Shown here one piece after another: positions 15,590 through 25,021 of a stretch of 64,000 nt of DNA (its first letter is position 1; each line of letters starts with the position of its first letter). The notes beneath the pieces were generated by a model. That model was not told the origin of the DNA and searched no databases. It was given only the letters and a program-made list of their open reading frames with translations. This DNA comes from Aquabacter spiritensis. GTDB taxonomy: Bacteria > Pseudomonadota > Alphaproteobacteria > Rhizobiales > Xanthobacteraceae. The translations under genes and the position numbers were made by a program. Where the stretch lies: assembly GCF_004346185.1 (NCBI RefSeq), contig NZ_SMAI01000014.1, positions 1 through 64,000 on the forward strand, given 5' to 3'.

Positions 15590-16404
15590 GCAAGAGCCTG
15601 TCCTGGTTCAACGTCACCGCTTTGGTGCTGGGCTTCGCCTTTCTGTACATCCCGATCCTGCTACTGGTGATCTATTCGTTCAACGCCTCGCGCCTCGTCA
15701 CCATCTGGGGCGGTTTCTCGACCCAATGGTACGGCGCGCTGCTGGAGAACGAGCAGCTTCTCGACGCCGCCTGGGTGACGCTGCGCGTCGCCTTCCTGTC
15801 CTCGCTGGTCGCCACCGTGCTCGGCACCATGGCGGCGCTCGCGCTCACCCGCTACGGCCGCTTCTTCGGCCGCTCGCTGTTCTCCGGCATGACCTATGCG
15901 CCGCTGGTGATGCCGGAAGTGATCACCGGCCTTTCGCTGCTGCTGCTGTTCGTGGCGATCGGGCTCGAGCGCGGGTTCTGGACCATCACGCTCGCCCACA
16001 TCACCTTCACCATGTGCTTCGTCGCGGTGGTGGTGCAGTCGCGCCTCGTCACCTTCGACCGCTCGCTGGAGGAGGCCGCGCTCGATCTCGGCTGCCCGCC
16101 CTTCAAGACCTTCTTCATCATCACCCTGCCGCTGATCCTGCCGGCCGTGGTGTCGGGCTTCATGCTGGCCTTCACCTTGTCGATGGACGATCTGGTGATC
16201 GCCTCCTTCACCACCGGGCCGGGTGCCACCACCCTGCCGATGCGGATCTATTCGCAGGTGCGCATGGGCGTGACGCCGGAGATCAACGCCATCTGCACGG
16301 TCATGATCGGCATCGTCACGGTCGTCGTGGTGTTCGCCTCGATCATGACGAAGCGGCAGGAAGCCCAGCGCAAGCGCGACGAACAGGCCGCGGCCGCGCA
16401 TTGA
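15586..16404 (+). CDS. potI: Spermidine/putrescine-type ABC permease (PotI-like)
   Basis: 272 aa with six helices and the EAA loop (SLEEAALDLGCPPFKTFF). The opening YIPILLLVIYSFNASR and the segment LSMDDLVIASFTTGPG are conserved in PotC/PotI. ATG 15586 overlaps the upstream stop (ATGA). No periplasmic binding protein (PotD/PotF) follows or precedes, so ligand delivery must come from a gene elsewhere. Confidence 0.93.
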   Translation: MSKSLSWFNVTALVLGFAFLYIPILLLVIYSFNASRLVTIWGGFSTQWYGALLENEQLLDAAWVTLRVAFLSSLVATVLGTMAALALTRYGRFFGRSLFSGMTYAPLVMPEVITGLSLLLLFVAIGLERGFWTITLAHITFTMCFVAVVVQSRLVTFDRSLEEAALDLGCPPFKTFFIITLPLILPAVVSGFMLAFTLSMDDLVIASFTTGPGATTLPMRIYSQVRMGVTPEINAICTVMIGIVTVVVVFASIMTKRQEAQRKRDEQAAAAH

Positions 16405-16498
16405 GGACCCTCGGATTCTCTTGCCGGGACCTGTCGGCGCGCACGCCTGCGCGAGGCCGACGATTGCGGCCCGCCTCAGGTCGGGCGACCTGCGCCGG

Positions 16499-16530
16499 AG
16501 CCGGCCCGATAGGAAGCCGGCCCGATAGGA
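16499..16530. repeat. Perfect 16-bp tandem repeat
   Basis: AGCCGGCCCGATAGGA at 16499-16514 is repeated without spacer at 16515-16530, in the gap between convergent potI and the following membrane protein. Confidence 0.9.
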
Positions 16531-16570
16531 CGGGTGCGGTGCCGGACGACCGCCGCGCGACCGCTCCCTC

Positions 16571-18637
16571 TCAGCGGCCCTCGCGCACCCAGCTCAGGGC
16601 CAGCAGGCCGAGCAGCAGCATCAGGCCCGACAGGCCGGCGAACACCGGGAACAGGCCGATCCCGGTCACCACGCTCACCTCGCGGGTGCGCAGGCCCATC
16701 CAGTCCGCGCCCGCGAGCCGGTCGCCCGACGTCACCGGCACGATGCGCGGCACGCTCCCCGAGAGATCGGCGAGGCGCCACAGGCCGCCGCCGGTGGCGG
16801 CGGACACCGGCACCAGCACGTCGCGGGTCGAGGTCACCTCGGCGAATTCCTTCGGGTTGAGCGGGCCGATATTCACCAGCGCGTTGAGCGGCCCGTTGGC
16901 GGCGCGCCACAGGCCGAGCTGGTCGGCCGGGGTGGTTGCGCGCCACAGGCCGGGCTCGGCCTGGGTGAGGGTGAGGGTGCGCGCCGGCCCGGTCGGCGGC
17001 GTCACCTGCGCCACCGGGACGGTATCGCCCATGGTCTGGCGCTCGACCACGAGGTCGCGGCCCGACGTCGAGAGCTTGAGGCGCTCCTCCTCGAGGTCGG
17101 GCTCCTTCATCAGCCAGTGCGACAGCCGGCGCAGCAGGTCGATATAGGGCCCGCCGCCCTCATAGCCGCGCGCCCACAGCCAGATATGGTCGGACAGCAG
17201 CAGCGCGACGCGGCCCTCGCCGACCCGGTCGAGCAGCAAAACCGGCTTTTCGTCCGGCCCGGCGAGGATCGCGGTCCCGGAGCGGGCATTGGCGTCGATG
17301 ACGCGGAAGAAGCGGCTCCAGTGCGGCGGGGTCTGCTCCGAGCCGGGCAGCGCCCGGGTCACGGGATGGCGCTTTCCGGGGTCGGTCAGGCGCGCATGAT
17401 AGGGGATTTCGGTCGTGTTGCCGGTCGGCACGCCGGGCAGGATGTCTTCGAGCGGCGTGTTGTAGAGCGAGCCGGGCTCGACATAGTCGGTCCCCGCCGC
17501 CACCAGGACCGCGCCGCCGGCCCGGACATAGCGCACGATATTGTCGAAATAGATCTGCGGCAGCACGCCCTGCTGGGAATAGCGGTCGAAGATGATCAGG
17601 TCGAAGTCGCGGATCTTGGTCTGGAACAGTTCGCGCGTCGGGAAGGCGATCAGCGACAATTCGTTGATCGGCGTGCCGTCCTGCTTCTCCGGCGGGCGCA
17701 GGATGGTGAAATGGACGAGGTCGACGTTCGCGTCGCTCTTCAGCAGGTTGCGCCAGGTGCGCTCGCCGACATTGGGCTCGCCCGACACCAGGAGCACCCG
17801 CAGCTTGTCGCGTATGCCGTCGATCGAGACCGCGGTGCGGTTGTTGATCGGCGTCAGTTCGTCGGCGAGCGGCGGGGCCTCGATCTCGACGATGTTCGGC
17901 CCGGCATGGGCGATCTCCACCTCCACCGTCGCGCTCTGGCCGGCGGTGACGATCGGCGTCGCGATGGTCTCGCCGTCGCGCCGGACGGTGATCGGCACCC
18001 GCGCGCCGGCCGGGGCGCCCTCGTCGGTGACGCGGAAGGTGAGGCTCTGGCGCTGGCCGACAATGCCGAAGCGCGGCGCCTTCTCCAGCGCGACGCGCCG
18101 GTCGCGCTCGCCGGCGCGCCCGGTGACGAGGCCGTGGACCGGGGCGGCGAAGCCGAGCCCGGCGGCGTCGGCCGGAGCGTCGTGGACGCGGCCGTCGGTG
18201 ATCAGGATGGCGCCGGCGACCCGCTCGGGCGGCACGTCCGCGAGCCCCGCCGCGAGCGCCGAGAACAGCCGCGTGCCGTCGCTCTCGCCGTCGCGGGCAT
18301 TGGCCTCCAGCGTGCGCACTTCGAGCCCGGGGATGCGCGCGAGGCGCGCGGTGACTTCGGTGCGGGCGGCCTCGGTCTGGGCGGTGCGGTCGCCGAAATC
18401 CTGGCTCGCGCTCTTGTCGACCACCACCGCCACCACCGAGGAGAGCGGCTCGCGCTCCTCCCGCGTCAGCGAGGGATTGGCGAGCGCGGCGAGACCCGCC
18501 GCCAGCGCCAAAGCGCGGAAGGCGGCGCCGCGGGTGCGTGAGGCGAGCAGCAGGCCGGCGAGCAGCACGGCGAGAAGGCCGAGCGCCGCGAGCACCGGAA
18601 GCGACACGAAGGGATCGAAGGCGAGGCCGTAGGTCAT
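16571..18637 (-). CDS. Large membrane protein with glutamine-amidotransferase-like fold (BatA/VWA-associated)
   Basis: 688 aa. Two N-terminal helices (about 10-30 and 38-53) and one C-terminal helix (about 660-682) frame a large soluble part. Residues 65-160 (VVAVVVDKSASQDFGDR, then AILITDGRVHD) resemble a VWA-type fold. Residues 270-500 (LRVLLVSGEPNVGERTWRNLL; FDLIIFDRYSQQG; VRAGGAVLVAAGTDY) resemble the glutamine-amidotransferase-like domain of this family, without an obvious catalytic Cys. It is the last gene of the moxR operon, 55 nt after DUF4159. The exact role is unknown; assembly or quality control at the envelope is an inference from MoxR partners. Confidence 0.8.
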   Translation of the reverse strand: MTYGLAFDPFVSLPVLAALGLLAVLLAGLLLASRTRGAAFRALALAAGLAALANPSLTREEREPLSSVVAVVVDKSASQDFGDRTAQTEAARTEVTARLARIPGLEVRTLEANARDGESDGTRLFSALAAGLADVPPERVAGAILITDGRVHDAPADAAGLGFAAPVHGLVTGRAGERDRRVALEKAPRFGIVGQRQSLTFRVTDEGAPAGARVPITVRRDGETIATPIVTAGQSATVEVEIAHAGPNIVEIEAPPLADELTPINNRTAVSIDGIRDKLRVLLVSGEPNVGERTWRNLLKSDANVDLVHFTILRPPEKQDGTPINELSLIAFPTRELFQTKIRDFDLIIFDRYSQQGVLPQIYFDNIVRYVRAGGAVLVAAGTDYVEPGSLYNTPLEDILPGVPTGNTTEIPYHARLTDPGKRHPVTRALPGSEQTPPHWSRFFRVIDANARSGTAILAGPDEKPVLLLDRVGEGRVALLLSDHIWLWARGYEGGGPYIDLLRRLSHWLMKEPDLEEERLKLSTSGRDLVVERQTMGDTVPVAQVTPPTGPARTLTLTQAEPGLWRATTPADQLGLWRAANGPLNALVNIGPLNPKEFAEVTSTRDVLVPVSAATGGGLWRLADLSGSVPRIVPVTSGDRLAGADWMGLRTREVSVVTGIGLFPVFAGLSGLMLLLGLLALSWVREGR

Positions 18638-18692
18638 GCGTTGCTTTCGGGTTCCGCGCGGCCGTCCGGACCCCCGGTTCGGACCGCCGGCG

Positions 18693-21566
18693 TCATTGTC
18701 CGAGCCGTTCCAGCAAAGCCGGCACGTGCACCTGGTCCGCCTTGTAATTGCCGGTCAGGACGTACATGGCGATGTTGACCCCGGTGCGGAAGGCGAGTTC
18801 GCGCTGGCGCGGCTCGCCCGGGGTCAGCGGCAGAAGCGGCTCGCCGGCGGGCGAGACCGCCCAGGCGCCGGCGAGGTCGTTGCCGGTGATGATGACGGGC
18901 GAGACGCCGTCACCGGCGCGCGCCGGACGGTCCTCGCCCTCGCGGGCCGTCGGCAGCGCTTCCACCCAGGTGGTCGCGCCGGTGAAGCGGCCGGGAAAGT
19001 CGCGCAGGAGATAGAAGGCCTTGGTGAGGACATGCTCGCGCGGCACCGGCGCCAGTTCGGGAATGTCGAGGCCGGACAGGATTTCCCGCAGCCGCAGCGC
19101 GGCGGGCGTGAGGGGGCCGTTGCCGCCGGGCACCGTCTCGAGCGCATCGCGGGTGTCGAAGATCACCGTGCCGCCCTGCTTCATGAAGGCGTCGACCCGC
19201 GCCAGAACCGCCGGAGGCGGGGCGGGGGTGTTGGCGAGGATCGGCCAATAGAGCAGCGGGAAGAAGGACAGTTCGTCCCGCGCGAGATCGACCGCCATGG
19301 GTTCGCCGGCCTGCAGAGCGGTGCGCTGGCCGAGGAAGGTGGTGAGCCCGCCGAGCCCCGCGCGGCTGATCTGGTCGGCCTCCGCATCGCCCGTCGTGAC
19401 ATAGGCGAGCCGGGTCTGGGCGGTGGCCTTGACCGCGAATTCGTTGGCGGCCGGGCTCGGCGCCGCAGCCCGCGGTGCGGGGGTCGCGGCCGGCGGCGGG
19501 GGGCTTTGCGCGCCTGCGGGGTGCGGAGCGAGGGCGAGGAGCGCCGCCCCGAGGCCGGCAGCGGCCAGCAATGCGGCGGTGCGGGCGCGGCGGCCGCCGA
19601 AGCGCGCGAGCCCGCCGGCCAGCAGCAGAACCGCCAGCGCGTCGAGCAGAAGCAGGCCCATAATGCCGAGCAGGAGCGGGCCGCGCAGATCGCGGGGCGC
19701 GCCGATGCGCAGCGGCTCGACGCTGGCGCCGAGCGGGCCGAGATCGAGCGGCAGCGGCCGGTCGTCCGGCAGCAGGGCATTGACCGCGACCAGTCCGTCC
19801 GGCGGCCCGTAAAAGCCCGGCGGGTGCTCGGCGCTGGCGCGGCCGGCAAAGCCGGCGGGCAGCGGCCGGGCCCGGGGACCGGCGGGCTGGAAGGCGCCGA
19901 ACCCGTCCAGCAAACGGCTCGGAGGAATGGCGACTTCCGGGCCGCGCGCAGCCGCGGTTCCCGCCGGCGCGTCCTCGGCGATGGCGGCGGTGTCGGCGAG
20001 CGCGATCACCCGGCGCAGCATCTCGACGAAGGTGCCGGAAAGCGGGAGGTTCGACCAGGACGTGTCGGCCGTGACGTGGAACAGCACCACCATGCCCTTG
20101 CCCCGCTGCGCCCCGGTCACCAGCGGCGTGCCGTCGCGCAGGGTCGCCCAGGTGTGATCGCCGAGCGCGCCGTCGGGCTCGGCCAGGACCTGCCGGTTCA
20201 CCATGATGTCTCCGGGAAGCGGAAGGTCGCGGAATGGACCGTCCGAGGTGAGGCTGCCGAGCGGCTGGGGCGTCTCCCAGGAGAGCGAGCCGCCGAGAAC
20301 CCGACCGCCGCGCCGCAGCCGCACCGGGAGCAGATCGTCCTGCGCATTGGCGAGGCGCGGGCCGGCGAAGCGCACCAGCACGCCGCCCTCCTCGACATAG
20401 CGGGCGAGGCGCTGGCGGGTTGCGGGGGGAATGGTGCCGACATCGGTCAGAACGATCACCGGCACGCGCTGCTCGATGAAGCGGGTGATCGCCTCGCTCG
20501 GCGCGCGGCTGTCTGCGAGGCGCACGTCGGCGAACGGGCCGAGGGCGCGGGCGAGATAATAGGTCGGCGCGAGCAGCGGCTGGCCGGTATCGGTGCTGGT
20601 GCCGGAGACCACGCCCACCGCGCGGCGGCGCCAGCGTTTGTCGAGCAATTGGACCGCGCCGGCCGAGCGCTCGCCGACGATCTCCAGCCGCGCGACCTCG
20701 TTGCGGATCTCGACCGGCAGCGTGAAGCTGGCCTCCGTCTCGCGCGCGCCGGGCGCAAACGCGAACGGGGCCTCGCCGAGGCTCAGGCCCTTCAGGTCGC
20801 GCGCCTCGACCCGTCCGCCCCGCGCCGCGCCCTCGTCGGGGCGCAGCACCTTCACGGTCAGCGCGCCGGCCGCATTGTCGGGTGCGGCGAGGGCGAGGGG
20901 TGTCGCGACGCCCCCGGCTATCACCAGCGGCGGCCGCGCCGGCTTCAGGGCCGCGAGGTCGGTTGCGAGCGCCGCATCGGTCTTCAGGTCGACGCCGTCG
21001 CTGATGAAGACCAGTCCCGCCTGCGGCTCCGCCGCGAGATGCCGGCCGGCGAGAGCGAGCGCCTCGCGCCGCGCCGGGGTGTAGGGAACCGGGGTGAGCG
21101 AGCGCAGCCGGTCGCGCGCCTGGGCGGGCAGGAGCAGGGTCGCGTCCTTCGGCACGTCGCCGGTCGGCACGATCGCGACGCCCCGCCCTTGCGCTTCGGC
21201 CTCGTCGACGAGGCCGGCGGCGGCGGCGATGCGGGTCTCCCAGGTGCTGGCGGCCGCCCAGCCCTGGTCGATGATCATGACGGTCGGCCCGTCGCTCGCC
21301 GAGGTCGCGGCGGGCGGGTTCCAGATCGGGCCGGCGGCGGCGAGGATGATGATGGCGGCGAGCAGCAGGCGCAGCGCCGTCAGCCACCACGGCGTGCGGG
21401 CGGCGGTCTCTTCCTTCGGGTCGATCTCGAGCAGCAGGCGGGTCGGCGGGAACACCACTTCGCGCGGCTTGGGGGGCACGACGCGCAGCAGGAACCAGAG
21501 CAGCGGCAGCGCCAGGAAGGCGGTGAGGATCAAAGGCGACGCGAAGCCGAGGGGCAGGCCCATCAT
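18693..21566 (-). CDS. BatA-like membrane protein with DUF4159 domain
   Basis: 957 aa. The N-terminus (LTAFLALPLLWFLLRVVPPKPREVVFPP) is the BatA/aerotolerance signature, with a second helix near 65-85. A central soluble region contains VMIIDQGWAA and GLVFISDGVDL, VWA-like pieces without a full MIDAS. Helices near 630-690 precede a C-terminal DUF4159 domain (about 720-950; RLAYVTTGDAEADQISRAG, FFPLLYWPI, KQGGTVIFDTRDA). DUF4159 proteins accompany MoxR and DUF58 proteins in alphaproteobacteria and are functionally uncharacterised. It overlaps DUF58 by 4 nt. Confidence 0.88.
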   Translation of the reverse strand: MMGLPLGFASPLILTAFLALPLLWFLLRVVPPKPREVVFPPTRLLLEIDPKEETAARTPWWLTALRLLLAAIIILAAAGPIWNPPAATSASDGPTVMIIDQGWAAASTWETRIAAAAGLVDEAEAQGRGVAIVPTGDVPKDATLLLPAQARDRLRSLTPVPYTPARREALALAGRHLAAEPQAGLVFISDGVDLKTDAALATDLAALKPARPPLVIAGGVATPLALAAPDNAAGALTVKVLRPDEGAARGGRVEARDLKGLSLGEAPFAFAPGARETEASFTLPVEIRNEVARLEIVGERSAGAVQLLDKRWRRRAVGVVSGTSTDTGQPLLAPTYYLARALGPFADVRLADSRAPSEAITRFIEQRVPVIVLTDVGTIPPATRQRLARYVEEGGVLVRFAGPRLANAQDDLLPVRLRRGGRVLGGSLSWETPQPLGSLTSDGPFRDLPLPGDIMVNRQVLAEPDGALGDHTWATLRDGTPLVTGAQRGKGMVVLFHVTADTSWSNLPLSGTFVEMLRRVIALADTAAIAEDAPAGTAAARGPEVAIPPSRLLDGFGAFQPAGPRARPLPAGFAGRASAEHPPGFYGPPDGLVAVNALLPDDRPLPLDLGPLGASVEPLRIGAPRDLRGPLLLGIMGLLLLDALAVLLLAGGLARFGGRRARTAALLAAAGLGAALLALAPHPAGAQSPPPPAATPAPRAAAPSPAANEFAVKATAQTRLAYVTTGDAEADQISRAGLGGLTTFLGQRTALQAGEPMAVDLARDELSFFPLLYWPILANTPAPPPAVLARVDAFMKQGGTVIFDTRDALETVPGGNGPLTPAALRLREILSGLDIPELAPVPREHVLTKAFYLLRDFPGRFTGATTWVEALPTAREGEDRPARAGDGVSPVIITGNDLAGAWAVSPAGEPLLPLTPGEPRQRELAFRTGVNIAMYVLTGNYKADQVHVPALLERLGQ

Positions 21567-22492
21567 GAGGCGGCTCCTTCAAGCGGCTGCGCCTCCGCAA
21601 GCGCGGATCCGGCCGTGCCGCCCGCGCCCATGCGGGCATGGAGCGCGAGGAGCAGTTCGCTCGCCGGCCGGTCGGTGCGGTGCACAACGAAGCTCCAGCC
21701 GAACCGCGCCCCGGCCGCGCGGATCGCCTCGCGATGGGCGGCGAGGCGAGTCTGGTAATCGGCGCGCCAGGTCTCGGCGCGTCCCACCGTCAGCGTCGCG
21801 CCGTCGGAGGCGCCCCGGAACTCGATTCGGCCGGAAAACGGGAACGCCTCCTCGGACGGATCGACCACCTGCACGACTTCGCCGTGGGCGCCGGTGCGCG
21901 CGAGTTCGGCGATTCGCGCGCCGACCTGTGCGGTCGGGCTGAAAAAATCACCGACGAGCACGATCTCCGATTGCGGCGAGGGGTGGAAGAGCGGCGGCAG
22001 CGCCGGGCCGCTCGGCGCGTGCATCACCGCTTCCGCCATGCGCTCGACGATGCGGCGGCTGGCCGACGGGCGCATCAGTTCGGGAATACCCACCCGCTCG
22101 CCGCCTTTCACCAGCAGTTCCGCCAGGGCGAAGGCGATGATCAGCCCCCGCTCGCCTTTGGGCGCGAGGCGGCCGGAGGCATAGTCCATTGAGGGCGACA
22201 GGCTCGGCCAGATCCAGACCGTATGGGCCGCCTCCCATTCGCGCTCGCGGACATAGAGAAGATCGTCGCGGGCCGAGCGGCGCCAGTCGACGCGCGCCGC
22301 CGGTTCACCATCGACGAACCGCCGATACTGCCAGAAATTCTCGCCGGTGCCGACGCGGCGCCGGCCGTGCAGCCCGTGCTGCACGCTCGACGCGATGCGG
22401 CGCGCCTCCAGCACCAGACGCGGCATGGCCGCGGCCAAGGCGGCGGATTGGCTGGTCGCCCGCTCGACGGTCTTTTGGGGCTGGTCCGCCAC
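21563..22492 (-). CDS. DUF58 domain protein
   Basis: 309 aa. The DUF58 core is clear: YRRFVDGEPAARVDWRRSARDD at about residues 65-86 (the R-x-ID/VDW box), then LLYVREREWE and HTVWIWPSLSPSM. DUF58 proteins work with MoxR ATPases and VWA or BatA-like proteins, thought to act in complex assembly. The start is a GTG at 22492 with GAGG 7 nt upstream, 8 nt after the moxR stop; this gives a protein beginning MADQPQKTVERATS. The next ATG would remove 22 residues. Confidence 0.88.
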   Translation of the reverse strand: MADQPQKTVERATSQSAALAAAMPRLVLEARRIASSVQHGLHGRRRVGTGENFWQYRRFVDGEPAARVDWRRSARDDLLYVREREWEAAHTVWIWPSLSPSMDYASGRLAPKGERGLIIAFALAELLVKGGERVGIPELMRPSASRRIVERMAEAVMHAPSGPALPPLFHPSPQSEIVLVGDFFSPTAQVGARIAELARTGAHGEVVQVVDPSEEAFPFSGRIEFRGASDGATLTVGRAETWRADYQTRLAAHREAIRAAGARFGWSFVVHRTDRPASELLLALHARMGAGGTAGSALAEAQPLEGAAS

Positions 22493-22500
22493 GCCGCGCC

Positions 22501-23502
22501 TCAGCCGATCCGGTCGACGAGACGCCGCACGATCCGCGTCACGCTCTCGCCCTCCGCCCGGGCTGCGAAAGTGAGCGCCATGCGGTGCTTCAGGACGGGT
22601 TCGGCGAGTGCGGCGACGTCGTCCACCGACGGCGCATAGCGTCCGTCGAGCAAAGCGCGGGCGCGCACCGCCAGCATCAGGGCCTGGCTGGCGCGCGGGC
22701 CGGGGCCCCAGGCGATCAGCCGCTGTTCCGGTCCGTCGGCACCCGGACGGGCGGAGCGCACCAAGGTCAGGATCGCCTCGACCACCGATTCGCCGACCGG
22801 CAGGCGGCGCACCAGACGCTGGGCGGCGAGCAGGTCTTCCGCCGTCATGGCGGCGCGCGGCTTGGTCTCCTCGGCGGCCGTGGTGTCGAACAGGATCCGC
22901 CGCTCGGCGTCGCGGTCGGGATAATCGACGTCGATTTCCATCAGGAAGCGGTCGAGCTGCGCCTCGGGGAGGGGATAGGTGCCTTCCTGCTCCAGCGGGT
23001 TCTGGGTCGCGAGAACGTGGAACGGCTTCGGCAGATCGTGCCGTTCGCCCGCCACGGTCACGTGATATTCCTGCATCGCCTGGAGCAGAGCGGATTGGGT
23101 GCGCGGACTGGCGCGGTTGATCTCGTCGGCCATCAGAAGCTGGGCGAAGACCGGCCCGCGGATGAAGCGGAACGCGCGCTTGCCGCCGGCGCTTTCCTCC
23201 AGCACCTCGGCGCCGAGGATGTCCGAGGGCATCAAATCGGGGGTGAACTGGACGCGGCGCGCATCGAGGCCGAGCACGGTGCCCATGGTTTCGACGAGCT
23301 TGGTCTTGGCGAGGCCGGGCACCCCGACGAGAAGCGCATGGCCGCCGGCGAGGATGGTGATGAGGGCACGATCGACCACGGCCTCTTGGCCGAAAATCAC
23401 CGTCCCGATGGCGGCGCGGGCGGCCCGCACGCTGGCCCCCGCGGTCTCCGCATTGCGGATGATCATCTGGTCTAGGTCGAAGGTCTCGCTCGGTGCCGAC
23501 AT
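22501..23502 (-). CDS. moxR: MoxR-family AAA+ ATPase
   Basis: 333 aa. AAA-3 core: Walker A GVPGLAKTKL (about 59-68), Walker B LLMADEINRA (about 123-132), sensor region HVLATQNPLEQEGTYPLPEAQLDRF, then a helical AAA lid. MoxR ATPases act as chaperones for the maturation or metal loading of protein complexes, together with DUF58 and VWA proteins. It is the first gene of the leftward operon moxR-DUF58-DUF4159-membrane protein. ATG 23502 begins MSAPSETFDLDQMI. Confidence 0.93.
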   Translation of the reverse strand: MSAPSETFDLDQMIIRNAETAGASVRAARAAIGTVIFGQEAVVDRALITILAGGHALLVGVPGLAKTKLVETMGTVLGLDARRVQFTPDLMPSDILGAEVLEESAGGKRAFRFIRGPVFAQLLMADEINRASPRTQSALLQAMQEYHVTVAGERHDLPKPFHVLATQNPLEQEGTYPLPEAQLDRFLMEIDVDYPDRDAERRILFDTTAAEETKPRAAMTAEDLLAAQRLVRRLPVGESVVEAILTLVRSARPGADGPEQRLIAWGPGPRASQALMLAVRARALLDGRYAPSVDDVAALAEPVLKHRMALTFAARAEGESVTRIVRRLVDRIG

Positions 23503-23699
23503 GCACGCCTCTCCGCTTCGACCACCATCTTCACGCCGAAAGAGGCCAAGACGAGGCCGGACAAGTCCCCATGCAAGAACCGGAGCAGGCCGCTTGCGGC
23601 GGGGACGAACGGTCAGCTTACGATAAGTTGCGTCGGCGTCGACAGGCCGACGTGCCCATCCACCGGGCAAAGTTGTCAACTCATTGCGAGGTCGGAAAC

Positions 23700-24332
23700 G
23701 TGGCGGAGAACGAAAGCACGGAAAAAGACGGCGGAAGCGGCGCGGCGCGGCTCGAAGGCCTGATGGCCGCGGTGTCCGCGGCGGGCGGACGGGGTCCGGC
23801 GCCGGTCGAGCGCTGGAACCCGCCCGATTGCGGCGACATCGACATGCGGATCGCGGCGGACGGCACCTGGTTCTATGGCGGAACGCCGATCGGCCGCCCC
23901 GCTCTCGTGAAATTGTTCGCCTCCGTGCTGACCCGGGAGGGCGCGCGCTTCGTGCTGAAGACGCCTGCCGAGAAAATCGGCATCACGGTCGAGGATGCGC
24001 CCTTCCTCGCCGTCGATCTCGCCGTGGACGATGCCGCGGCCGAAGCGGGCGGAGCGCGGGTTCTGGTGTTCCGCACCAATCTCGACGACCTCGTGCGGTG
24101 CGGCGACGGGCACGATCTGCGCTTCGCGCCGGGATCGGAGCCGGGGGAAGTGGTGCCTTATCTACATGTCCGGCGGGGCCTGGAGGCGCGCTTGACCCGG
24201 GCGGTGTTCATCGATCTGGTGGATCTGGCGGAGGAACGCGAGGTGGAGGGCGTGCGGATGTTCGGTGTCGCGTCCGGCGGACGCTTCTATCCCATGATGC
24301 CGGCCGGCGATCTTCATCGGGCCTCGGCATGA
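23700..24332 (+). CDS. DUF1285 family protein
   Basis: 210 aa. The pattern matches DUF1285: WNPPDCGDIDMRIAADGTWFYGG, then GRPALVKLFASVLTREG and a later RRGLEARLTRAVFIDLVDLAE. Family function is unknown. The start is a GTG at 23700 (VAENESTEKDGG read as Met), with GCGAGG about 8 nt upstream; no ATG fits. It overlaps the Nudix gene by 4 nt (ATGA), starting a four-gene coupled run that ends with the CCA enzyme. Confidence 0.85.
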   Translation: MAENESTEKDGGSGAARLEGLMAAVSAAGGRGPAPVERWNPPDCGDIDMRIAADGTWFYGGTPIGRPALVKLFASVLTREGARFVLKTPAEKIGITVEDAPFLAVDLAVDDAAAEAGGARVLVFRTNLDDLVRCGDGHDLRFAPGSEPGEVVPYLHVRRGLEARLTRAVFIDLVDLAEEREVEGVRMFGVASGGRFYPMMPAGDLHRASA

Positions 24333-25021
24333 CGGGCGCGCCTGCACCACCCGCCGGGCTGCGGCCCGCCGACGCGCCGGTGGAAACGGGGCTCGCGGAC
24401 TTTCTCGCCCGCGCCCGCACCCGGCTTCTCGCCGCGCCGCCCACCGTGTTCTCGCGGGCCGAGATCGGCCGGGTGAACGGCGACCATGCGCTGGCGCCGG
24501 ATCCGGCGGCCGACGCCTTCGACCGCGAGCCGCGCCATGCGGCGGTGCTGGTGCCGGTGATCGCCCGGCCGGAGCCGGCCATCCTCCTGACGCTCAGATC
24601 GACGACGCTGTCGCACCATCCCGGCCAGATCGCCTTTCCCGGCGGCCGGCTCGACCCGGAGGACGCCGACGAGGTCGCGGCGGCGCTGCGCGAGGCCTGG
24701 GAGGAGGTCGGGCTGGACCGGAAATTCGTGCGGCCGATCGGGTTTCTCGACGGCTATCTCTCGCGCACCGGCTTCTGGATCACGCCGGTGGTGGGGATCG
24801 TGGCGCCCGATTATGCGCTGACGCTCAATCCAGGCGAGGTCGAGGAGGCGTTCGAGGTGCCGCTGCATTTCCTGATGACGCCGGGCAACCATCACCGCCA
24901 CGCCGCCGAGCGCAACGGCGCGCTGCGGCATTTCTATGCTATGCCCTATCAAGGCCGGTACATCTGGGGCGCCACCGCCGGCATGCTGCGCAACCTCTAT
25001 GAGAGGATTTACGGCGCATGA
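24329..25021 (+). CDS. Nudix hydrolase, CoA pyrophosphatase type
   Basis: 230 aa. It carries the CoA-specific extension LTLRSTTLSHHPGQIAFPGGRLDP directly before the Nudix box, whose end is LREAWEEVGL (about residues 110-135). Such enzymes split coenzyme A and its derivatives into phosphopantetheine and 3',5'-ADP. The gene overlaps its neighbours by 4 nt on both sides, so it is translated with DUF1285 and DUF6111. Confidence 0.92.
   Translation: MTGAPAPPAGLRPADAPVETGLADFLARARTRLLAAPPTVFSRAEIGRVNGDHALAPDPAADAFDREPRHAAVLVPVIARPEPAILLTLRSTTLSHHPGQIAFPGGRLDPEDADEVAAALREAWEEVGLDRKFVRPIGFLDGYLSRTGFWITPVVGIVAPDYALTLNPGEVEEAFEVPLHFLMTPGNHHRHAAERNGALRHFYAMPYQGRYIWGATAGMLRNLYERIYGA

Noticed and set aside
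18636-21758. Plus-strand open frame of over 1000 codons opposite the DUF4159 gene
   Set aside because: The minus strand encodes a protein with membrane helices and family signatures in the right order. The plus-strand translation is Arg/Gly/Ala-rich antisense.
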